A DNA stretch of 64,000 bases, from NCBI GenBank assembly GCA_022113835.1, contig JAILWY010000027.1, positions 13,642,501-13,706,500 of the forward strand. The letters run 5' to 3'. This stretch comes from Atopsyche davidsoni (lineage: Eukaryota; Arthropoda; Insecta; Trichoptera; Hydrobiosidae). The position numbers were made by a program, and so were the translations under genes. The notes under the pieces are model-generated. The model ran no database searches, was not told the origin of the DNA, and saw nothing but the letters and a program-made list of their open reading frames with translations. Below, one piece after another: positions 1 through 10,233 of the stretch (within the stretch, counting starts at the first letter, position 1; each line of letters starts with the position of its first letter).

Positions 1-377
1 TTTACTTATTTTATTAGATGGTGGGGCTGGTCTCGGTCGTTGTGTTTTTGTACCCCTGAACACTCACGCAGGTTCATATAAATTGCTGAATAGCCAATCG
101 AAAGGCAATCAATGCGGCGTCTACCCGGTTTTCCACGCAAAGGTAAATATAATTGTAAAAGATCCGAGCTATAATGGGTCGATATTTATCCCGAGCGTCC
201 GAAGCGCCATAACTCAGCCGGTCTGACTGAAGACAAGTGTCACGGCTGCCGAGCTATGCCACAACAGACAAATAATGAAAACATTACAATTATGATATTG
301 CGAATCACAACTAAAATAGGAAAAAGTAAATGCTGTTTTACATCTGTAAAAAACCACCCTTTCCATCATTATATATG

Positions 378-379
<2 letters not shown>

Positions 380-442
<63 letters not shown>
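380..442. repeat. (TA)n microsatellite
   Basis: About 30 uninterrupted TA units. It directly abuts the tRNA-derived repeat on its right and may be the simple-sequence tail of that element read on the minus strand. Confidence 0.95.
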
Positions 443-443
<1 letters not shown>

Positions 444-557
444 GAGTATGTATATATATATCTCACTCGACTTCTTTGGGTTCACCTGTCAGACCGTAGA
501 TCGAACCGGGGACTTCTCGATCAAGGGCTCCGGTCTTACCACTGGTCTACCGGTGTT
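443..557 (-). repeat. tRNA-derived SINE-like element with (TA)n tail
   Basis: Read on the minus strand this has an RNA polymerase III A-box-like TAGACCAGTGG (complement of 539-549) followed about 30 nt later by a B-box-like GGTTCGATCTA (complement of 497-507), the spacing of a tRNA promoter. A short unrelated body follows and then the TA microsatellite. This is the layout of a tRNA-derived SINE. The cloverleaf stems are poor, so it is not a working tRNA gene. The 5' boundary is uncertain. Confidence 0.5.
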
Positions 558-1207
558 TTTTTGTCAATACGCGGTCCCAATAGTACAGAGACGCAGGCAG
601 TTCGACCCCCCCCAGTCGAATTACACGCACTGATTCCAGTATTTTGTGCGGGGTGCAATTAATCAAGCAGATGGCCGCAGCGGTGCATCGACAATGAAGC
701 TGCGCGAACGTTCGCGTGCCGTGCGCTTCACTGTACCTGCATACGGATTTGAGGATTTATTTAGATTGATCCCCGGCTGGGTCATACGTATATTGAGATA
801 AATTAATGCCAGTGTGATCGATGGCGCATAATATAGCAATACGGCGCATGTGCAGACAATAATAGTTGATTGATTTTACTAACGTTGATTTGATTTGTTC
901 ATGTAATTTTATCTGATAACTTTCGCTTTGTAGAATTTTGAGCGAAAAAGTGTATGATGGTAAATGTAAAATGCTGGCGGTCCCGCGGCCGCAGCGACCG
1001 GTCTGTTTCCGGCCAGGCTGAGGATACGAAATTTTAGCTCAATGACCACGCAATGGGTTTCTACGTTTAGTTGAACTAAATAAATTATGTCATATTTGTG
1101 GAGCTTTGACTTGTTTTGGAGTACTAAGCAAGAAAGTGACTTCTTTTAAATTTGAGTATTTCGAGTAAGTAAATCGTAATATTTTTAAATATACTATGTA
1201 GAATAAA
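558..1207. other. non-coding stretch, nothing recognised
   Basis: No open frame with coding character, no RNA gene and no clear repeat was seen. Confidence 0.6.
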
Positions 1208-1370
1208 GGCTCCCACACACGGGGCAACAAATTGTACAAGGGTGTAGCCATACACCAGTAGTTTTTGTGAGATTTCGCTGATATTCACAGGTATACGGTT
1301 ACACCCTTGTGCAATTTGTTGATCGCGACAGCAATTTGTTGCTACGTGTGTACGTTGCTACTTAAGACAA
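1208..1370. mobile_element. MITE-like inverted repeat
   Basis: The arms around 1222-1257 and 1283-1345 are inverted, imperfect copies of each other, both built around AACAAATTG and AAGGGTGTA. The outer ends carry CACACACG and CGTGTGTA. The centre (AGTTTTTGTGAGATTTCGCTGATA-like) resembles the centre of the repeat at 49403-49536, so the two may be the same family. There is no coding capacity. Confidence 0.55.
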
Positions 1371-1943
1371 CGTACGTTACGTATGAGAATTAAAAGTTAC
1401 AATGCGTCAAAAACCAAAGAGAGTGTATATTTTTTGTGTTATTTCTCAGGTACATTGTTGCAGAGTCTGTTTTTGAGCGTGCAAATAGCATTTAAATATA
1501 CGATGTTTTGGACCGTTTCTCTGATTGTTTTCTGTAGGATATAGAGGACAGAAATAATGTTTAGTACCTCAAAAATGTTTGCGGCATCATGCTGTTTAGC
1601 GTACTCTAGACCAACACAGTAAAAAGTTGAAGAATTTTAGGGCCGTATTGCAACAGTGTCAGTGAGGCGGGCCCCGCAGCCCTCTGCCCCGCAGTCCTCG
1701 GCCCGGCAGCCCTGCGCCGCTGGCAAGCCACTGGACATTTAGAAAGTAGCGGAGATTGTCGGATTGCTTTCGAAATATATCGCCGGTGCTGAGTTTTACT
1801 TTTCATTGTTGAGTTTAATTTCCGCGTCGGGTTTGCGAAACTTTTGAAGTAGAGTCAACCGACGCGCAACGCGACGTGCCGGTCTCGGCGCGGCACGGAT
1901 GGCGCGGCTCGCGCGTAGTTGGTGCGTTGCCAGGAGGCTTAGG

Positions 1944-2016
1944 ATGCAAAAGGGTTCTAATATTTTGACTGTTCTGTGGCAGGTGTTCGTGCTATTTTAT
2001 CTTACATACATCCGAG
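1944..2016 (+). CDS. candidate signal-peptide exon of the PAN/ZP gene
   Basis: An ATG at 1944 opens a 30-codon frame whose first 24 residues are a short polar start, a hydrophobic core (VLWQVFVLFYLTYI) and Arg. If the exon ends after G2016 (next bases GT), it leaves one base of a codon. That is the phase needed to join the exon at 10032, giving Gly then ALTKSQF. It lies just after a GC-rich block (1860-1943) that could be a promoter. Against it: the donor GTCATT is poor, and many short hydrophobic frames arise by chance. This is inference from phase and composition only. Confidence 0.22.
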
Positions 2017-3547
2017 GTCATTACGTGTATAATTAAAATTGAAGTTTGCGTTACAAATATAAATATATATAATAAAAAGAGCTATATTGTATTATTCCAT
2101 TTACAATGAGAATTTTTTTAATTTAAAAAATCAAGATATTGATGTGAGTTAATATCTTGAACGGAAATAACCAAAAATTAAAAACAATTTCAAATAATTT
2201 ATGGACACCACTCGGTGAGCTTTAGCTACAGTGATGGCGGTCGCCAGGAAAACAACCACGAACATTTTGAATTAAGCCCAACAGCGATTATAGATAATGT
2301 GTACTGATTTGAATCGAGACGCCAGCGTGCCGGCACGCGCGTGCGTGCCGGCCGAGAAACTGCTTTAGGAATCTCCCTTATAATTATTTGATTCACTAGC
2401 TTCGTAAGTATGTAGAATATTAATCATTCGCCAGCTAATTCGGGGACTTTGATCTGTTTCCGCTTTGGAAATATAATACCAGATAACGAGAAGACCTGCT
2501 CGATACCCACAGCCAAATGTAAAAAATCGATTTCAATATATTAAGAAATAAACGAATATTTAAACGATAGTGAGTCGCTACTTAAAAAAATAAAGAATGT
2601 CGGCTTTATTGCAACCGATTGAATTTGTCAATGAAAACAAACCGGAGTCGTCGGGGTCCCGCCCGATACTCGGAGAAGTCGAGGAGCGCGGCAGCGGGAT
2701 CGTCGGGGTGCCGCTGGCGAGCCCGCACTGCTGGTGCAACCCAGAAATGAGATCAAAGTTAATTGAAATTAAACGTGACAACCGTAAATAAACAAATATA
2801 CAAATTAGGCACACAAAAAACGCTTTGGATATTCTGGATGTGACAATCTTGCATATATACAAGTAAAATTTTCTTAACATAGCATTAGTAATAGTATAAC
2901 TTCTAGTTATAAATATAAATACAGCCGGGTCCAATTGAGCGTAAGAATATGTCGATTTTCAGTTATGATTTATCATCATTTAATAATGATACAATAATGC
3001 AAAATTTAAAATGCCATTGAATATTATACTGCCCTGATATATCAATTGACTAATAATAAGACTACAACGTAAATAGGAACAACAAACTAAAATTAATTTA
3101 TTGTTTAGAATCTCCCAGCTAATATTTTTGTTATTATCGACGTATATTATAAATACGTATAACTAATCTGCAGTTGCAATTATAAACATATATCTTCCTA
3201 AAAAGGTCTATTTGGTTTTCAGAAACGCTAGTAATTTATATATCCTAATCTACATATACAAAGTAATTGTGTACCCATTCATACTTATGTTTTTATGGTA
3301 CGAAATAAATCCAATCACAACTTGTAATATTTTTCACGATCTTGAAACCAAAAAAATATACATTTTTACACGTGACTATGGCTGAAAGTCTAATTATTTT
3401 GTGAACTAGTTTAGATTCTACGCAGTCTCGAAAGTAAGAAAATTATTAAATTTTTATTTCTTAACAAATAATATATACGTATGTTTTATTTTTTGGATTG
3501 GACGTCAATCAGATGCGTATTTATTGCCCATTACGGGTTTATTATAT
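2017..3547. other. non-coding stretch
   Basis: AT-rich DNA with one GC-rich patch at about 2640-2750 that is open on both strands. No exon or repeat was recognised. It would be intron if the 1944 exon is real. Confidence 0.5.
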
Positions 3548-3845
3548 TATTACTAATATGATTAGGCACATTAGTTCATACATAGAAGATGATTTAAAGA
3601 AACTCTCAGAAAAATATAATCGTGATTTGTGTGGGATTTGAACCCACATCCCCTGGCTTACATAGCCGGTGTACTAACCTTTGTACTAACGAATCACTTC
3701 CGTTTATCGAGAATTTTTAACAATCATACTCTACATATGAACCAATGTGCCCAGGCCAACCAACAAATCACGATGATATTTTTCTGAGAGTTTCTTTAAA
3801 TCATCTTCTATGTATGAACTAATGTGCCTAATCATATTAGTAATA
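3548..3845. mobile_element. fold-back element with 83-bp inverted arms around a tRNA-like core
   Basis: The left arm 3548-3630 and right arm 3763-3845 are reverse complements over 83 bp, with one mismatch seen by eye. The 132-bp loop holds most of a tRNA-like module (3622-3697). No protein is encoded. The near identity of the arms points to a recent inverted duplication or arm conversion. A diverged relative without the second arm is at about 50410-50600. Confidence 0.85.
3622..3697 (-). other. tRNA-like module, copy 1 (76 nt)
   Basis: On the minus strand the 76 nt fold as a cloverleaf. A 9-bp terminal stem (GTGATTCGT with ACAAATCAC) has one mismatch. The D-like stem is GTAC/GTAC. A CCGGC/GCC-A-GG stem with one bulge carries the 7-nt loop TATGTAA, and a perfect GTGGG/CCCAC T-arm carries TTCAAAT. 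The B-box is GGTTCAAATCC. The anticodon loop lacks U33 and the terminal stem is too long for a normal cytosolic tRNA, so a tRNA-derived repeat is the safer reading. See the second copy at 50443-50518. Confidence 0.5.
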
Positions 3846-5455
3846 AATAATATATATGTATATTATAAATACTCAACGCAAAAGACTGGTATTTGGATTT
3901 CCGCGATACACATTGTGAATAAATAGGTACCGACAGGTATTCGGTGACATTTTCATCAAGTTTGCAAAATAAACGCGTTGATTCACGATGACATTAAATT
4001 TGTCACAACGAAGACTCGTGCAGGAAGGGACGTGACGCAACGAATGTGAAACTAGCTTGTGAGGAATCATCATCCCTGATTCCCTATAAACTACAACATC
4101 TGCTCTGAAATATGATCATAAATCATCGAAAAAGAAAGTCAATGTTTTCTATGAACAAACTGAAAAATTTAACCGAAAAAACAATAGCACTTACGATGTA
4201 TGATAGATAACGTGATTATTCGACGTAAGAGCAGATTTTCACTTTATAAGTTCCCATTACACCTTTACAACCTCCCGAACATCGATCTCACCGGTCAATC
4301 ATAAAATGCTAAAGTGTTTCTCATATCCACTGCGAAAAATAGGCAAACGAATTTAAAAACCAATATTTCCAGGCCTACGCACTCAAGCACCTCTAATACC
4401 ACGGAACAACAAAAAAGTAAAATATTGTCAATTTAAGGTGCACTTCGACACAGCCACAATTATGAATCATTCGACACCTCACTCGTTAAAAATGATTTTT
4501 GGGATTTTTTATTCAATTTACCTACCGTAACTACTGGAGTAAATCTTCAAGGTACCTAATGAGGAAATTTATTTCTATTATTGTCGTTGAAGTAGTAAAA
4601 ACTGTAGGAAATAAATATTTTTGTTTCGAAGAATGCGTTTATCAAGAATTTTTTTTTTTTTATTGAAAAAAAAGAATATCATAAAAAGTAAAACAAGCTA
4701 TCGGGTTTTAGATTATCTGCTGTGTGATTGTGAGCGGCGCGTCCCGCGGGCCGTGACGCCGACCGGCCGTCCGCCGACAATTTAACTAATATCTTTTTGC
4801 CATAACAATTAAGATAAAGCACTTTTAAAAATGTTATGAAGTGATATATTAAAATAATTTCGTTGAATTTGCTTCACAAAGGTTTATCGGCCGACAAAAA
4901 TATTGGAAACTCTTACTATTCTACTGTTAAACGTCAATATACGTCTTATGGTGTATTTTATTATTTCATTGATTGATGTGATAAATTTTTCTTTGGAAAA
5001 AAAATTGTTATCACCGTATTTTGAAATAACTTAAGCAAACAATAAATAATTGACAACTTTCATCATATCACAGCATCAAGATATTATAATTATATCTATG
5101 ATAAATCGGAAAACTTTACGTATTATATCACACTCTGCAGATTTCAGTAATCGCCGTCAGCTAAAAAGCCTTGCAAGCCAGATCAGCTCTAATGAAGGCT
5201 GCAGTAGAGGACATTGCAGGAATTCGTTTAAGTACATTTAATGGGCTTAGAATACTATGTATTGTCGAAAACTATCAAACCTATTACATTACAATGTATT
5301 GAATTTTCAACAGTCACAAGATTCACAGTAACTAATCATATTTTATAAATTAAGCTTTGCAATTGTCAGCTCTGAGATCGATATGCGATCCTTAAATATT
5401 AGAATTAATATTTCCCTCACAACAAATAAGTACATTTACTCAAATTTATAAATAA

Positions 5456-5537
5456 ATATATATTAAAATATATATTTATATATATATATATATATATTAA
5501 TATATACATTAAAAATATATATATATATATATATATT
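5456..5537. repeat. imperfect (TA)n tract
   Basis: Interrupted TA dinucleotide repeats with ATTAA interruptions. Confidence 0.9.
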
Positions 5538-5793
5538 TAAACTAATAATACATTTTATTTAAATAATATGTACTTAATATTTTATTTAAATCGTAAGATA
5601 TAATTTTAGTTCTAAGCAATTTATTATTTATTTATTCGCTTTTGCGTTATTAATATAAATAGAAATAAATACGTTTTTTATCTTTTTTATGATTTGGTGA
5701 CACAGTACAGTTACTTTTCCAAGTCAATTTATACAGCAGTATACAGGTATAAATTAAACAGTTAGTAAAAATATCGATTATAAGACTTTATAT

Positions 5794-5990
5794 TCAATAT
5801 TTTTTACAAAGAGTACTTTGAAGAATTCCATTTTAATATCATAAATGAAATACTTTGGTGGCTTCAATTGTGTGATAATGCACAACACTTAATTTGATAA
5901 TTCCAACGTTAAAGATTGGCGAAACCTGTCACTAATAAAATTAAAAATAAGGAAAAATCACAAAAGTATTTTATTTAAAATATTTTTTTA
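5794..5990. repeat. diverged copy of the dispersed palindromic repeat
   Basis: Contains degraded versions of the family hallmarks: a GAGTACTTTG-AATTCCATTTTAAT block, a TTGGCGAAACC-TGTCACTAATAAAA block and AAAAATCACAAAAGTATTTTATTT. Better copies are at 23005, 34085, 40955, 42189 and 49728. Confidence 0.6.
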
Positions 5991-8228
5991 AAAAGCTACG
6001 TAGAATTAATGATATCTGTATTTTATTACACCGAAGAAAGTAATGAAAGTAATACTGAAATAATATATTTACCATTGAACGCGTACAGTTAATGTGAATA
6101 TACGAGTGGCAATTAACAAGACTTATTGAAAATAACACAGTGGGTGTTGCTTCCTGTCGGTCACTCTCCCGAGGCGGCGGGCAGTGAGCTGCGGAGTGCA
6201 GTCGATGAATGAAAATAACTAAGGTGTCCTTTTACATTACGAATATTGCAAGTTCAACGAGCTTCAGGCAGAGGTCGATTAAGGATAGTAGTTCTATAAA
6301 ATACATAGATAATCCTTTATTATTCGCAGTAAAATCGTTTGACGAACAAATCAGAAAAAAAAAAGTTAAGTGTAAGACAAGGAACTAAAGCTTTCGTTTA
6401 TTTAGATTTTAAGGATAAAGCCCTTTAGTTAAAAATGCTACAAGTAATGGCTATTGTTTTTTTTTTCGTCAGACGGTTACTAACCAAGGGGTCAAAGAAG
6501 ACGGTTAGCATTCAGATAAATGAAGTCCGCAACAGATTAACAAGTAAGGATTGCGGCGGCGCGATTTGTCCTTGGGCAACATGGCAGAAAACGACCCTTG
6601 CGGTTTCGGTAAAAAGAGATACCGGAAAACCACACAGCGGGCGCATGCGCCGGACCGGAACTGCACTTAGTAATGGCTGATGACGTAATGAGTCACGCAC
6701 TGGCGCACAGTGCGCCATCATCTGGCATCTCAAGGGCCAGATAGCTGCCGACCTGGCGTATCCGTGCAACATGGAGCCACCCACCCGGAGGGAGATAAGG
6801 CCGTACCTCTGATCCGTCGGCGTGTCTATCCACGATCTCAGGAAGACCTGCCCAATTGATTGTAGTTCTTTTTTTATAATGCATGAGTTTTAATTACGTA
6901 TGCATCGGTCATTATCGTGTTGAGATACGTACGCCAATGCAATATTAAATAACTCAACTAATTACCGATAAGTGTACTAGAAGTTCTTAGTCGCATGAAT
7001 AATAGTCGACCAATAAGAAAGAGCTGCTCCGCCGGTCGATCATTTTATACAAGACTTGACTATGCTTTAATTAAGTCTGGTTATATTTAAATTAAAATGT
7101 TTAATTAAACACTTTAATATAATACATAAATACTGGAACTAAACTAAGATATTTATGTATAATAAGCCACACAAAATAGAACCATAAAAAGATCCGCGGT
7201 GAATGCTATTACACAATTAACTAATAATCACGCTAAAAATATAGTTTAGTTAACTAGCGATTAAGTTCCGAAAGACTGACTACAGTAAACAGTGATTACG
7301 AAACTGTCAATACGTCAAATGCACGATATAAAATATTGTTTAATAAATTAATTATGTAAGATACAAATTATATTAAATTTTGTATTTGTGATAAATATTA
7401 ATACATCTAATACGAAAGTGTAATTTTAAAATAAGAAAAACACAACAACAAAATATTATTACTCTTAATCAAATCATGTTTTACATACGCTAATTTCGAC
7501 GGGCTAAGATATATACGTATATTTTTTATAAATCTGTGAATTCAAAATTAACATCCATATGTCTTTCAAGAAATGAATTATATTGAGAAAACAACAAATA
7601 TTATATTAAAAGTATTTGATATTAAAAGCAGCAATATATAATGTTTGCTTCTGTTACTAAAGGGTATTTCGTACACTTTTTAAGTTTCACTTATGCATAG
7701 ATTTTAATTGTTTTTCAAATTATTTTTTTAGATATACATATTATAAAAGAAACAATTGTTGTAGTATAAAAGAACATTGAAAATTATTTCATATTAACTA
7801 AATTTTAAAATTTCATGATAAGCATTCCCGAATTTTCTGTAAAAGTGAGAATAAATAACTTCTTTAGCACTTTTTGTAAGTGCATCAAATAATGGAAAGA
7901 CATATGAAATAATTATTCTAAACAAGCCGGATTTAAGCTACATATAATCAAGTAATTATAGCGTATTAAACTAGATGTTCCGGTCTCTGTAGTTGTCTAT
8001 GCTCTCTGAACCGAGAACAATAATCAACTTTGTTTCTTGGAAATTAGCAATTTTAATCCGAAATGAAAACCAAAATATATTATTTGAGCATCTAAAATTT
8101 AAATATGGATTCGGATTTACGTAGTATCTGAAATCATGACTAAAGTTATCTTTTTGACTTCCCAAAACAATAATAAGGTAACCCTCGAGTGATATATGTC
8201 CCATACAAGTGCGCTTTTTTCACGAATC

Positions 8229-8277
8229 CTTCTGGCAGCCTGCCTCGCCTCGCCTCGCCTGGCCACGCCTCGCCTCG
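8229..8277. repeat. short GCCTC tandem repeat
   Basis: Several GCCTC units in a GC-rich patch, producing open frames on both strands with no coding character. Confidence 0.7.
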
Positions 8278-10031
8278 GTGCGCGGCGCAGCAAACCCAGG
8301 CGCGGGAACTCGGGGCGAGCCGGTCACTGACTTTACCTTTAATACAAAAGCCCTTGATTTTAAGTCCAGACTCATTATCCAACATTTACATACCATAACA
8401 TAATACATATTCTCTCTAGAAATATTTATCGAAGAGTTGAAAAAATAATTCGAAATATTTTAAATGAATTAAACGTTATATGCACTTTTTTAAAATTTAA
8501 TATTTATATGGTTTTCCAAATAAGTTCTCTTTGTTCGTTCGGTTTTGTTTGGTTCGTTACAGAACCTTTTTGGTCGGTACAAGTTTTTTTCTCTCAGACG
8601 TCAGAGATTTATCAATTCTTTCACGATGAAAAACATTATTATGTGGGAAAAAAATTGAAAGGAATCGTATTAAAACATAAAAAGTTTTACAATAATCTTA
8701 TAAAATTGCACGAAAAACTACTAGTAACGTAAACAGCCTGTCACTACGAAGAGCACCTACATTCCGGCATATTGCATTTATTGGTCATAAGTTTATTTTT
8801 TGTAGCAAAAAATAATATTTGTAAATTTGTAATTTGTAATCATTGTAAATTTTTCATCAAAACGTCTAATCAATAATAGAATTTGTTCGGTATTTCAATA
8901 AGAGTAAAAAATGGTTTTAAATATGGAGGATACTTGTGTGTTGTCACGTGTCGAATACAGAAAGTTAAGAAAGCAGATAAACAGAAAGCATTCATAAAAA
9001 ATGTCTTGTGTACTATCTTGATCAAACTCAATAGTAGGTAGTTGATTTTGTCGTCACTTTGTAATATTTTGTGAAATCAAACTGTGATCAGAAGGTAACG
9101 ATCAACGCTATTAAGAAAATACTCAATTTATTTAACATAACCCGGCAAACGAGCGAGACGGTATTTTAGGAGCTCGAAACGTTGTAATATTAAATGCAAA
9201 ATGTGAATCTAAGTTGTCCAGCGGGGGGCTGCGCCAGTAGGAGGGCGACTCTTCCGTTCACATCTTCTGTTGAATATTACGCCAAAAAACTATTTCCATT
9301 AACAGAGTTTAGATCTCAAAATAACCAATGTTTTTATTACAATCTAAAAGAATAAAACCATTGAATAATTGGCCGATGATCATTTAAAAAAATTGTAAAA
9401 CAATGGGAAATGCACCTTCATCTGATATTACTATTTTATAAAGTGTCAGATTTCACCACCAGACTTGCTTGGATTGGAGCGTAGATTTTTTTAGTGAATA
9501 TATAAAGATATGAAAATTTAAAACCACTAATCTGGATACGAGCTAAAACCCGGGGAGCGGAGAGCCACCCGCTGTAGAATAAATAGATGAGCTGGACTCG
9601 TGAATGCGAAAATCGCGCTGCTCGCAAGCAAGGAATGCAATCGCAACGCATTGCCTGAATAGTTTTCCTCTTGCTACTCCAAAAAGCTCGTGGAAGGCAA
9701 TTTAACGTGCTGGCCGCGAGACAGTTCGACGGTGGTTCAGAACCTCGTGTTCGTAAATACTACAAATATGAAGGTATATTTTCGAATAATAGGATGCCGT
9801 TGATATTCAAGACGATGTAAAGTATATATAGTATAAGAATAAACGAGATTTTAATTATCGAAATTACTCTAAAATATATTTTTATACTTAAAATCTAGTG
9901 TTATTGTAATAAAGAAACCTTTATATAGCCCAAGAGTCTTCCAGGATACCGATGCGGATCAAGCGAGTGCGCCTGGACCGCCGTTTTTCATTACGATATA
10001 CTTCAACGAGCACTTATTCCGTTGTTCCCAG

Positions 10032-10233
10032 GAGCCCTGACCAAGTCCCAGTTCCCCGTGTTCACGATCTACGCGCAGAAGTCCTGCCTGGGGGTGCGGC
10101 CGTGCGAGAGGGCCTGGTGCTTCGACCGCGTGCAGCGTCATCGCCTGCGCACCACGGTCCGCCGCTCGCACTCCGTCAGCTCCCGCCAGATGTGCCTGGA
10201 CCTGTGCCTCGGAGAGACCGAGTTCGTGTGCAG
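10032..10233 (+). CDS. PAN/ZP gene, exon with first half of PAN 1
   Basis: The acceptor is TTGTTCCCAG and the donor CAG/GTTAGT. The exon begins inside a codon (last two bases GA) and ends with AG of an Arg codon completed by the next exon. It encodes ALTKSQFPVFTIYAQKSC then the PAN core CERAWCFDRVQRHRLR and MCLDLCLGETEFVC. The upstream partner exon is uncertain. Confidence 0.9.

Larger units (their letters stand above)
3846..10031. other. long non-coding stretch upstream of the first firm PAN/ZP exon
   Basis: Mostly AT-rich DNA with GC-rich patches near 4735-4775, 6560-6700 and 8230-8330. It holds a TA tract (5456-5537), a weak copy of the palindromic repeat (5794-5990) and a short GCCTC-type tandem repeat (8229-8277). 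Open frames in the GC patches occur on both strands and show no domain. An unrecognised 5' exon of the downstream gene could lie here. Confidence 0.5.

Noticed and set aside
256..662. Two open frames through the first TA tract
   Set aside because: They are carried by the TA tract and the tRNA-derived repeat; no domain.
3622..3697. Calling this a functional tRNA-Thr (TGT) gene
   Set aside because: The loop lacks U33, the terminal stem has nine pairs with a mismatch, and a homologous copy with matching flanks shows it belongs to a repeat.
9952..10031. ATG at 9952 as the start of the PAN/ZP gene
   Set aside because: The frame from that ATG is not the PAN frame, and a good acceptor (TTGTTCCCAG) sits at 10031.
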